Translations under genes and position numbers: made by a program
NCBI GenBank assembly: GCA_029204225.1
Contig: CM055099.1
Span: 46,468,929-46,532,928, forward strand
DNA length: 64,000 nucleotides
Source of the DNA: Diphasiastrum complanatum
Taxonomy: Eukaryota > Streptophyta > Lycopodiopsida > Lycopodiales > Lycopodiaceae
Reading direction: 5' to 3'
Shown here: one piece after another, positions 1-9,080 of the stretch
Numbering within the stretch: the first letter of the stretch is position 1
Layout: each line of letters starts with the position of its first letter
The notes under the pieces: model-generated
What the model was told of the DNA's origin: nothing
The model's database searches: none
Seen by the model: the letters and a program-made list of their open reading frames with translations, nothing else

Positions 1-1
1 T

Positions 2-1111
2 AAACGCACCCACAACAAATGGTATGATACAGAGTGCTTCTCACTGCATAAACAAGTTGTTTACGCTAGATACCACCCTCCTCACACCCTAGCCTTGAAA
101 CAAAAAGAATATCACAAAGTGACTCTGAAAAAAAAGACAGCTTATCTCCAGTTGGGACAAAAACTTGTTGATGCTATTGCCTCCCCATCCTCCCATTTCT
201 TTTGGCAGATGTTCTCTAAAAACCCTTATAAACCCGCTCCTATTGCTATTGAGTCATGGATAAATCATGCTACTAAGCTTTATACAGTTGACTCTCTTTC
301 CATTTCTCTTTCCCCACGCCCTTCAGAATTCATCCTCTTCACCCCGTCCATGGTTGAAAACGGCATCCAAAATGGTCAAACCCAAAAAGCCACTGATGTT
401 GACCTCCTAAGTATGGACTTCCTAAAACCAGTTGCTCACATTATTGCCCCATACATTTCCCATATCTCTAACCAATCTGTCATCTTCGGTCTCCCCACAT
501 CGTGGTGCACCAACCTTTACACCCTATCCTCAAAGTCGGGGATCCTTTGATTTTAGACACTACCGCACTATTATGATCAGTCATACTATGGCCAAGCTAT
601 ATGGATCTGGTTTGCAGTCTGTTGTCAGCTCACGGGCAGAGACAGAGGGGTTACATGCTATGGGACAAGCAAGTTTTCGCGCTGGCTACTCCACGGCTGA
701 CCAGATATTCATCCTAAGATGCATTATTGAGGAGGCTAAGTTTAGGAAGCAGAGGGTTTATTGTTGCTTTGTGGATTTCCGCAAAGCCTTTGATTCTGTT
801 CCGAGACACCTTTTACTCCAACGCCTAGCTGTCCGTTAGCAGATATGATTATCCCTATTCTATTGTATGCGGATGACGTGATACTTCTATTGAGATCAGC
901 ATCTGGGCTTCAGCGGCACCCTGATGCTTTATATACTTTATGCCAGACATTTGGTTTGATGGTGAACATTGGTAAGACTAAGGTCATGGTGTGCAACACC
1001 AATCGTCAGCATATGAGAGACACAGTGTTCTACTATGATGGGCTGCCACTGGAGATAAGCCTCTTATACATACTTGGGTGTCTGTTTTACTGGATTATTG
1101 CTCACTTTTAG
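2..1111 (+). pseudogene. LINE ORF2 reverse transcriptase, broken
   Basis: This is the reverse transcriptase of a LINE, which in live copies makes cDNA at a nicked target. Three pieces are seen in different frames. Positions 2-550 hold the linker before RT. The second piece, about 550-839, carries FRAGYSTADQIFILRCI and the motif-A segment CFVDFRKAFDSVPRHL, with the first catalytic Asp. Positions 845-1111 carry LLYADDVILLL, the motif-C catalytic Asp pair, then GLMVNIGKTKVMV. Motifs A and C are normally roughly a hundred residues apart. Here they are separated by about twenty codons, so the block with the GxxQG motif is deleted. No intact polymerase can be made. Confidence 0.8.
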
Positions 1112-1336
1112 ACCAGCTGCACTGTCTAGGCTCCGCAAGGGGCACTCTGCTCTTGTCCAGATGGAGAGGTTTTCCTCTATTTACTATGTACATGATCCTG
1201 ATACGCGGTTGCCTTTTATCTGCCATTGTCTCTCCGGTGGCTCTATATTCAGCAGAGACATGGCGTCTTGGCTTGTCCAGAGATACTTGGAGTGATATTT
1301 CACGTTTGCAGATCCTTATGCTTAGCCGGATGATCT

Positions 1337-2024
1337 GTGCGAAACATACTGGCAGAGTTTGTCTCACCACCACTGATTGTCGAGGCTATATTTCAGATTA
1401 TCACATTCATTCATGGAGTCTCGGAGCTTGATTCATCCAGATATGTTGTAGCAGCTTTCACATCCTCTCACACTCTAGCTAGTCAGCAGGCTAAGTCCTC
1501 ATGGTTTCAATGTGTTTCTGTCCTTTTGAGTAGGTGGGGTTTATTTATATCTGATCTCCCGAAGGGGACACACACATATATCCACCAACAGATTTACAGA
1601 ACTTACATCAGCACAGTGTGGTCTCACCCTGATCCACCAGCACGAGTCAAGCTTCATTTTTATCACACTCATCTTCTTCAGCTTGATGTTTCCGGGCTTC
1701 CCATCCGGCCGGATTATTTGTCTCAGAAGGCATTATCTTTCGGCCTGCGTTATCGTCTTGGTCAGCTTAGGGTCTCTTCTCACCAGCTTGCTATTGAGAC
1801 ATGCAGATACACAGACACACCTCGACCGCTACGGATTTGTCAGTGCTGCTCTTTACAGAAGATTGAGGATGAGTTCCATTTCATTTTCTGATGTCCAGCC
1901 TACTATGAGATCAGAGGCATATACCATTGCTTATACAGAGATACTCCGCTTACACTTGGTTCTTTCCTTGCCTTCTCAGATGCGAGATGTGTTGGTTTAT
2001 TATTACGAGAGATGTTTACTCTGA
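1337..2024 (+). pseudogene. LINE ORF2 C-terminal region with Cys/His motif
   Basis: Positions 1337-1891 and an overlapping continuation in another frame to 2024 encode the C-terminal part of the same LINE ORF2. The key segment near 1840-1925 reads RICQCC, then EDEFHFIF, a stop, then CPAYYEIRG. This CxxC...H...C arrangement is the zinc-knuckle-like end typical of plant LINEs, and it is repeated almost identically in the second LINE at 3.4-3.6 kb. A tga stop lies inside the motif at about 1889. The block between the YADD piece and this one (1112-1336) is in shifted frames. Nucleic-acid binding is the presumed role of the family. This copy is dead. Confidence 0.7.
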
Positions 2025-2220
2025 GATCTTCCTTTGTATTGGATGTTTTTCATGTGGATCATAGCCAGTCCCAGAAGAGGGATAGAGATGAGACTTCTGA
2101 CAGTGAGATAGACATTCCAGTACGACGACCGAAGCTCCAGCGTCCCTCTAGGCCCAAGGCTCTTCACCGGAGGCCAACACCTGCTTCTCACCATATCACG
2201 CAGTTTTTTCTATCCACTTA

Positions 2221-2539
2221 GCCAGTTAGTTAACTTATATCAGTTTTCTCTTTCCCTTTGTGTAGCTAGTGGTTAAACTACTGATATTGTACCCTCGACA
2301 GAGCTTGAGGTTAAGCTTTGTTTTTCTCTTTGTTTTCTAGTGCTGGTTTAGCTTTTAGGAATAAGTCCTACGTGGACAATGCTCCTTTTTTTTTAATATA
2401 CTTTCTACTTGTCTTATGTGCCCTCGGACATTAATATATATCTAATTCTCCATCCATCGCCCGCCTCCTCCATCACCCTCCTTATCTCCTTCTTCCTCTT
2501 CTACAATACCTATCTTCACTCCTTCCGCTTCTACACTAC
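2221..2539 (+). other. Non-coding, LINE 3' UTR / junction to next LINE
   Basis: This is T-rich sequence with no supported gene. It probably holds the 3' UTR of the first LINE and the 5' UTR of the second, because ORF1-like coding starts at 2540. A short T run (about 2386-2394) is visible, but no clear poly(A) tail or target duplication was found. Confidence 0.4.
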
Positions 2540-2998
2540 ATGTCCTCTTTGTCCTACCTAACTAACCAATGTTTTGAGGAACCTTACACACCTGCCAAAG
2601 CTGTTGAATCCTATGCTGCAACTACCATTGGCATCCTACTACAAGATTTCTAGGGACTGAAAACGGAGCTACATTTGATCAAAGCTGAGATGTTGCAGCT
2701 TAGAGAAGCTAATAACAAGCTGCAAAAGGAAGTGGACACATTGAAGCAAGAGCTGAGAACCACACCGGAATCATCAAACCGCTTCAAAGAACTGGAAGGT
2801 AAAATTGAGCAACAAAAGGAGGAAGCCAGGTCTTGGGTAGTCGTGCTCAAGAAAGGGAATAAACCTACTGCACCTACCTCCTCGGTTATCTCAGCTACTC
2901 TTTCGAATGAGAGGCTTCGGGAAAGCAAAGCTCTCAATATTCAAGTACGTGACATTGCGAATACCCAAAATGCCATTGCAATCCCACCTCTAGCTTGA
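2540..2998 (+). pseudogene. LINE ORF1-like coiled-coil protein, one in-frame stop
   Basis: The ATG at 2540 opens MSSLSYLTNQCFEEPYTPAK, which runs to a tag stop at 2651-2653. The same frame then continues to 2998. The second part is a clear coiled coil rich in K, E, L and Q (KAEMLQLREANNKLQKEVDT), ending in a short polar tail. Placement directly upstream of a LINE ORF2 C-terminus of the same type as the first LINE suggests ORF1, the RNA-binding partner of ORF2 in LINE particles. No RRM or zinc knuckle is visible, so the assignment rests on context and the coiled coil. Without the stop it would be about 152 codons, short for an ORF1, so it is probably also truncated at its 3' end. Confidence 0.5.
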
Positions 2999-3239
2999 TG
3001 CCATCTTTCATCTCATCACATATATACAATGCCTCAGATTGCTTCTCATGGATGCATAGAGATGCACACATGCGGCACTCACATCATCTTAGCACCTTCA
3101 TAGTCAAGACAATCGCTTATCATGGTTTTCACAGGCATCACGTTTACTTGATACCCTCAGCATCTCTATCATGGACCTCCCATTGAGCACCCACGACTAT
3201 ATCAGTCGTTTTCTCTATAGATCATATCTTCATCGTACA

Positions 3240-3920
3240 TGGCAGGGCTAGTTAGGGGTCAAACCTGACTATTATCGGATTCATTTCTTGGAGATGGATG
3301 TAGTGGGAACCCCAGTTCTACCATGCTATTTAGACTTAGGATTATCCCATGGTCTAAGATTCACACTGGGTCAATTACAAGTCTCATCACATCAACTTGA
3401 GATTGAGATTGAACATTTTCAAAGTACCCCACAAGAGGAGAGGATCTGATAGATATGTTCTCTGTTTGAGGTGGAGTCCGAGGAGCACTTTTTATTCATA
3501 TGCCCAGTCTACTATGAGATCAAAGGGAGATACCACTGCCATTTTCGAGATGCTCCGGTCACACTGTGGTCCGTTATAGCATGTGATAATCCACGTTGCA
3601 TTGCACTCATGGTCAGAGAGATGTTTTTACTACGACAAGACCTATGTCAACCACCAACTCACCCTAACACATAGCTCCATATCACATCATTCTTCTCCCA
3701 CAAGAGACCGCAAATGGATCTTGGCTCAGATGATAGTGACCTTTCCCGACATAGAGACCAGAGACGACGTACTACCATACTCATATTGTCCACAGAGCCA
3801 CTACTCATAGACGACCTCCTTGGTGACATCAGCAGCACTTATCGAGACCACCTGCAGGCATTATCCCCATCACATCTTTCTTTGGTAGCAGCAGTATTTG
3901 AGGACAATATCATCACATGA
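3240..3920 (+). pseudogene. Second LINE, ORF2 C-terminal fragment
   Basis: The region encodes, across frames, the C-terminal end of a LINE ORF2 related to the one ending at 2024. It contains CYLDLGLSHGLRFTLGQLQV (compare LSFGLRYRLGQLRV in the first copy), then VESEEHFLFICPVYYEIKGR followed by ALMVREMFLLRQDL. The H...C half of the zinc-knuckle-like motif is preserved, while the CxxC half is disturbed by a frameshift near 3450. All of the RT and endonuclease are absent between the ORF1-like frame ending at 2998 and this piece. The second LINE is therefore an internally deleted copy of roughly 1.4 kb. Confidence 0.7.
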
Positions 3921-5027
3921 GATTCCATTAATGTGTTCTCTCATAGACCTTTACTCGAAAACTAAGCACAAGAAATTGTAGAGGCCATCCAATCCTAGCA
4001 AACAGTCACTATCATTGACATTTTTGCTATCCACGTGAGCATATACAAAATTTACATTAGGTAGTTCATTTATATTTCAATATATGCAAATTCTTTGTAT
4101 GTTGCCTACGTTGAGGGAAGTGTTCCTTTTCATAGATGACAAGAGTTTGAGACATATTACTAGAAACGTCATAAGCATTATTTAATCGGTTTTTACTCAT
4201 TGTATGACTCAAACATTATAAATCATAGCGTCAGGTGTTGAGTAGGACTGAGGATCCCTATATCTTTATTCATTAGTGAATAAGATTAGGCTGATTGGGC
4301 CAAGGACAAAGTGGTAGGGTGCAAATCCTCTTCGGAATCTTGCCTTCTAACTAGACACCTTGAACCTATTTGGTGACCTCTTGGAAGAATCTCTTAAGGG
4401 ATTCTAGAGCATTGTAAGTATAGTACATTGCATTCATTCAACAATTTATGACTTTCATTCCTTGAGTTCTTTGTAGGAGACTTATATGCACTTCTTTTGA
4501 GAGGAGGCTTTACAATTTATCTTGTGCTCAATTCGTTGATGCTCATACAAGGATCTCAATTGTAGATCTTTATATGATCCTTCAATTTCTCATTTAGTCA
4601 TACGTTGGTGATACTTATGTGATATTGTGCTCATAGTTTCCAATCAATCAGTTGAACATATTGAGGTTCTATAGGCATAGCTATTTAATAGCCTAATAAT
4701 GACTGAATGTGAGCAATAAAATGTTCGTTTAATTATTGTTTTCTAGATAGTAACCATACACAAGTTTTGCGGTTCTTCAATACTATGATTCCAAGTTCTT
4801 TATGTTTAATCTACTTACTTTTCATGACAAAACAAAAGTTGTTGAGATTTTTTTATTATGTATGTATTTTCTTGAGGCAAAGAAATTGCTTTGACATGAA
4901 AACTTGCAAACATGTTTTAAGAGGCATACCCTAATTGATTATGTTCTGTTTAGGATGCCTGATGTTTGGTCTCTTCGACTTCTACGTCAACTTTTACAGT
5001 GGTATCCAGTAAGTACAAAACAAAAAT
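3921..5027. other. No gene seen; possible worn LTR ending near 4998
   Basis: AT-rich sequence without a credible frame. Sequence around 4980-5009 reads cttttaca, g, then tggtatccag, which resembles an LTR end followed by a decayed Met-tRNA primer site. The preceding 700 bases have the composition of an LTR. No partner LTR was found, so this is only a possibility. Confidence 0.25.
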
Positions 5028-5760
5028 ATGAACTTGTTCAAGCCTCAATTGGTTGTTAATACTTTCAGTGATTTGAGATATTGCCTTTACCTTGCAAAGC
5101 TTCATTTACATATGCTCACTACTGATTTTTCTATTGTCAAATTATTGAATCCTAGTGACATTGTTGTGGAGTGTATTCGTGGATGTGTGGTGAAATTACC
5201 ATCATTGCACTCTTTCATGATTTTCTAGCATGGCAAATATCTATCAACCTTAGTTTACATCGAAATCTCGTTCCAGCCTCAAGGAGCTTAAAATACATTT
5301 CTGGAACTCAAAATATTATCCTGAAATTCTTTTGCAAATTGTCATTTATTTTTTGTATATATTACATCCATAGATCCCAACAATGTAGAACATACTTTTT
5401 TGTGCCCATATCATACAAGATGTGCTTCTATTTTAGATTAAACAAAGAAAGGTTCATAAATAGAATAACGTAGGTGTATTACTGGAAACTTAGGGTTTGG
5501 TGTGGAAAACACCAGCTTAAGAGTACTTTCCAAAAACTTTACAAGTGCTAGGGAAAGGTATTGGAAACATATGGAAACAATCACTTGTAATGGTTCACGT
5601 TGCGATGATGTTCATCATATTAGGATTTAGGGTTTTGTGACATGCAATTGCACTTAAAACGGATATCAATACCATAGGGTAGACCATAGGGTGGCAGTGA
5701 GCACACCATGAGGCAGCGACTAGACTTACATACCGTTTTTTTATAGTGGATACCTTGCAT
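5028..5760. other. No supported gene
   Basis: Short open frames at 5028-5228 and 5171-5473 show no convincing domain. A stretch SRSLKYISGTQNIILKF is faintly like the end of a copia RNase H/RT region, but it is too short to call. Confidence 0.3.
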
Positions 5761-6525
5761 TTGTATTGGCCGACACCACCATCTTCCGTGACATGATGAG
5801 GGAGGTTGTAGCTTGTGATGCCACTTTGAGCATACGACATGCCTGGACCACATATGGTGGCTCTATTCTATTGGATATTAGGTGCGGGCCTATTATCAAC
5901 ATCCTGGTTTCATGTCCGCTGCTGGGCACTGTATTTCTCAAGGGTGTGGATGCTTCCTGAGAGGGTGTTGTTGAGTCGGGAGAGTTTATCTATGAGCCTA
6001 TACGTGTAGCAGTCATCAAGGTGGCATGTGGTGCAGGTGGTTATCACTGACAACGCCAACAATTGTGTGGCTATGGGTGAGCTTTTGGAGAGGGACTATC
6101 TTGCTATTGTATGGACCCTGTGTGCAGCACACAGCATCGATCATTTGATGCATGACATAGGAGGCCCCTCCCTTGGCTTTCCACCATTACATCTAGTGTC
6201 ATCTTCCGGGTCACATTTGTAACCAAGAAGAAGAAGGCCCTCACCATGTTCAAGACATATAGCCCACTGGATTTGAAGAAGCCCACACCCACACGCTTTG
6301 CCTACTTCTTCGTCGTGTTGGAGCAGTTGCTTCATGTTCGACCTACATTGCCACAAATGGCAACCAACCCTGAGTTCACACAGTGGCATCGTAGCAACGA
6401 GCCAACTGGACTTAGGTTCCAGAGGATTGTTTTTGGAGATGATTTTTGGCAACACAACTTGAATGATTATCAAAGGAGTAGTAGGGCGTGGAAACCCCTC
6501 CAAATAAAGGGCCACATATAGCATG
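5761..6525 (+). pseudogene. hAT-like transposase (DUF659 type), frameshifted fragment
   Basis: Three consecutive pieces in shifted frames match the order of a plant hAT-related transposase with a DUF659 domain. Positions 5766-5960 give TTIFRDMMREVVACD, then WTTYGGSILLD and GTVFLKGVDAS, then a stop. Positions 6028-6222 give VVITDNANNCVAMGELL and IVWTLCAAHSIDHLMHDIGG, the conserved TDNA...W.CAAH...D block holding part of the RNase H-like catalytic core. Positions 6246-6521 give PTPTRFAYFFVVLEQLLHVR, matching the 'TRFA' segment after the core. The N-terminal BED finger and the C-terminal dimerisation domain were not found, nor were terminal inverted repeats. The family moves DNA by cut and paste. 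This copy cannot. Confidence 0.75.
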
Positions 6526-6625
6526 TAATGTATAGAGGTGGTGTCATACTAATCTAGCTCTAGACCCCACATGGGTCCTCAACCTACTTGTTATTACTTG
6601 CCTAATTAGCACAAGTGGGGTGTAC

Positions 6626-6980
6626 AGTTATGGACTTGGCTCATTACATTCGCCGCGTCCATTCTTTTATTGTTATTATGCATAAGCAGGCCTAAGGGCC
6701 CTTTTTATTCATATACTGGCCTTGGGCCCTATTTGGTTATATTTCTAGGACTTGGTCACATTGATTTGGAGTGGGGGTCCTCCTATTGGGAGGGTGCACT
6801 ATTTTTCCTCCAAATCCTTTTCCCTCCCTTTTTTTGAATCCTCCATTTGATTCAGGGAGAGGGTATAAGTAGGGCAGCATTGTATTCCTTTATTCAGTTT
6901 ATGATGATTGCTCCTCTTTAGCCTCCTTAAGCATTCTCTTCCTGCTTTCTAGCATAGCTAGTGAATCTTAGCTTGTAACT
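6626..6980 (+). repeat. 5' LTR of the chromovirus
   Basis: 355 bp, beginning AGTTATGG and ending TTGTAACT, directly followed by the primer site. It contains a TATA-like gggtataagtag near 6860. It is shorter than the 3' LTR by 19 bp because one of two short direct repeats (cctgctttctagc) near its 3' end has been lost. Confidence 0.88.
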
Positions 6981-6992
6981 TGGTATCAGAGC
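6981..6992 (+). other. Primer binding site (initiator Met tRNA type)
   Basis: TGGTATCAGAGC immediately follows the 5' LTR. This is the usual plant retrotransposon site for priming minus-strand cDNA from initiator Met tRNA. Confidence 0.9.
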
Positions 6993-7000
6993 ACTTTCCC

Positions 7001-7560
7001 GCAGATTGGTGGAGGCTGTCCAGCGCCCTACCACCCATCACTTTCATCGATTTTTCTCCGTCAACCTTCCTGCAGATTGGTGGAGGCTGTCCAGCGCCCT
7101 ACCACCCATCACTTTCATCGATTTTTCTCCGTCATTTTTGCAGATTGGTGGTGGCTGTCCAACGCCCTACTGCCCATCACTTTCGACGATTTCTTCATCA
7201 TTTTTTGCAGTTTTGGTGGAGGCTGTCCAGCGCCCTGCTAACCCATCACTTTCGTCGATTTTTTGGGCAGATTTTCATTGTTTTTGCAGATTTGGTAGCT
7301 ATTGCCCAGCGCCCTACTACCTCATCATTTTCAACACTTTTCGTCACCGATTTGCTGTCCATTTTTTATATGGATTGGAGGCTGTCTAGCGCCCTACTAC
7401 CATCTCATTTTTAGCGGTAACCCATCACTTTCGTCGATTTTTTCGGCAGATTTTCGTTTTTTTTGCAGATTTGGTAGCTATTGTCCAGCTCCCTACTACC
7501 GTCTCATTTTCAGTGGTTCTTTTCACCAACTTGCTGTCCGTTTCGGCTATTGATTGGAGG
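7001..7560 (+). repeat. Tandem repeats in the chromovirus leader
   Basis: About seven diverging copies of a 60-100 bp unit follow the primer site. Each carries a form of gattggtggaggctgtcc, agcgccctac and catcactttcgtcgattttt. The first two copies are nearly identical. The same type of repeat follows the primer site of the related element at 26.11 kb. The repeats generate overlapping open frames in all phases, which are not genes. Their role is unknown; leader repeats could affect packaging or translation. Confidence 0.8.
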
Positions 7561-7982
7561 CTGTTCGGCACCTTACTTCAGCACCTTTTTTCAGCCTATT
7601 CTTAGCATATTGTGGATCTTGGTAGTTGTTGCCCAGTGCCCTATTATCTTCAGCTTTTACCTCTCTTGGTTGGCACTACCGAGTGAACGACGGATCAGCA
7701 CCCACCCAGGTATTGCTTGCGCCCTTTTTGCACCTACTTGCTGTCTTTTCTGCTCATATACTCCAGCCCCCTATTCCTGTTCATATTTGTTGCCTCACAC
7801 CGTCCTCTTTCCATTTTTCCATTTTGTTAGAAACCTTCTACTTTCTCAGCCCCTCATTTTCTGATTATTGTCCATCTTGATTGACTGTTTACGTGCCATT
7901 TTTGGTGATTTCGGAAGCTAGACTAAGTTAGGGTGACAACAAACGTCCTCTCCCTCAGGTTTTTGTCTCTTCCTTAGTCCCT
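7561..7982 (+). other. Rest of the chromovirus 5' leader
   Basis: T/C-rich untranslated leader between the repeats and the gag ATG at 7983. It contains open frames by chance but no recognised domain. Confidence 0.6.
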
Positions 7983-9080
7983 ATGGCGACTTCTTCATCA
8001 GAAGACCCTCCGCAGAGCTCTTTAGATGATCGTTTTACACATATTGATTCCCGCATGGATCATCTTGAGAGTCGTATTGATCGTATTCTTTCTAGCCTTG
8101 AGACTATCCTACCACGAGGGGATACCACCCAACCAGACATTCTTCATCGTCCTGGTAAAGCACCTTTATTTCCTATTTTGAGTACGCCTGCTCTTGCTCC
8201 ATCTCCATCTTCAGGAGGTGCTTTTGGTAGTACATTTGGTCTCCCTTCATATAGTGCTAGTTCTTATGGGTCTCCTTTTGGGTCTTCTGTACCACCACTA
8301 GCATTTCCCTCCGCACCACCAGGATTTCCTTCTTCTACTTCTGCAGGTAATCCTGAGCCTCATTTTGCTCGTGATTTTCGTGATTGCATCCAGCTTACTA
8401 CTTATTCTGGTTCATCTGATGGGAATATCTTGGAAAATTGGTTCTCTAAGTTAGAAACCTATTTTCTTATGTATCCCAAGACTGAAACCCAGAAAGTGCA
8501 GTTGGCTGTGTTACATTTAGATGGTCGAGCTCAGACTTGGTGGCGTGTCTATCGCTCTGAGCCTACTCGTGAGGGATTACATATATGACCTACTTTTCGG
8601 CATGATCTTCGTATGGCTATGATTGACCCACAGTGGTTGGTTCGCCAATGTGATCTGTTTTGTAGCCTTCGCCATACTAGTCATTTGACTGCTTATATTG
8701 ATCAGTTTACTGAGCTTTCTTACCTTTTTACTGATCTTCATCCTACGGAGCTTATTTCACGTTTTATTGCTGGTCTTAGAGGCTTCTTACGATATGATGT
8801 TTCCTCTTTTCGGCCTCCTACTCTCTCAGATGCTATCTCCCTGGCTACTACCCTAGCATAAGTATCCTGAGTTGTCCACTTCTTCTCGTTTTTCTAGCCC
8901 TCTTTCCACTGCTTCTCCTACTTTGGGTTCTTCTACTACCGTTCCCCCTCGCCCTTCTACACCTCGCCCTGCCTTTGTTCGCCGTTATTCGCTGAGATTC
9001 AGCAAAAGCGCCTCTGTTATCGCTGTAAGAGTCCAGATCATCTCTCCCGTGATTGCCGACAGTCTCCTGGTCCTCCTACC
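7983..9080 (+). pseudogene. Chromovirus gag (capsid and zinc knuckle), broken
   Basis: The ATG at 7983 begins MATSSSEDPPQSSLDDRFTH, a short coiled-coil N-terminus and a P/S/G-rich stretch. The retrotransposon gag capsid domain follows (ENWFSKLETYFLMYPKTETQ, LDGRAQTWWRVY), with a stop at 8586-8588. The frame resumes (DPQWLVRQCDLFCSLRHTSH, FIAGLRGFLRYDV) to a stop at 8859-8861. After a frameshift and a second shift near 8990, the nucleocapsid zinc knuckle [14 protein letters not shown] (C-x2-C-x4-H-x4-C) lies at about 9012-9056, in frame with protease. In live elements gag forms the virus-like particle. Two stops and two frameshifts make this copy non-functional. Confidence 0.85.

Larger units (their letters stand above)
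1..2220 (+). mobile_element. LINE-type non-LTR retrotransposon, 5' end outside window, inactivated
   Basis: The segment reads as one non-LTR retrotransposon ORF2 interrupted by frame changes. The first codons look like the end of an endonuclease region (NKWYDTECF). They are followed by the linker, reverse-transcriptase blocks and a cysteine/histidine C-terminal motif, in the order expected for plant L1-like ORF2. No LTR, primer site or integrase is present. The true 5' end lies left of the window. The 3' end is placed after the last coding similarity, near 2220, where T-rich non-coding sequence begins. No poly(A) tail was clearly seen. Several frameshifts and a missing RT block make it a dead copy. 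Confidence 0.8.

Noticed and set aside
5171-5473. Copia RNase H fragment (SRSLKYISGTQNIILKF)
   Set aside because: The similarity covers too few residues, with no neighbouring copia motif in order.
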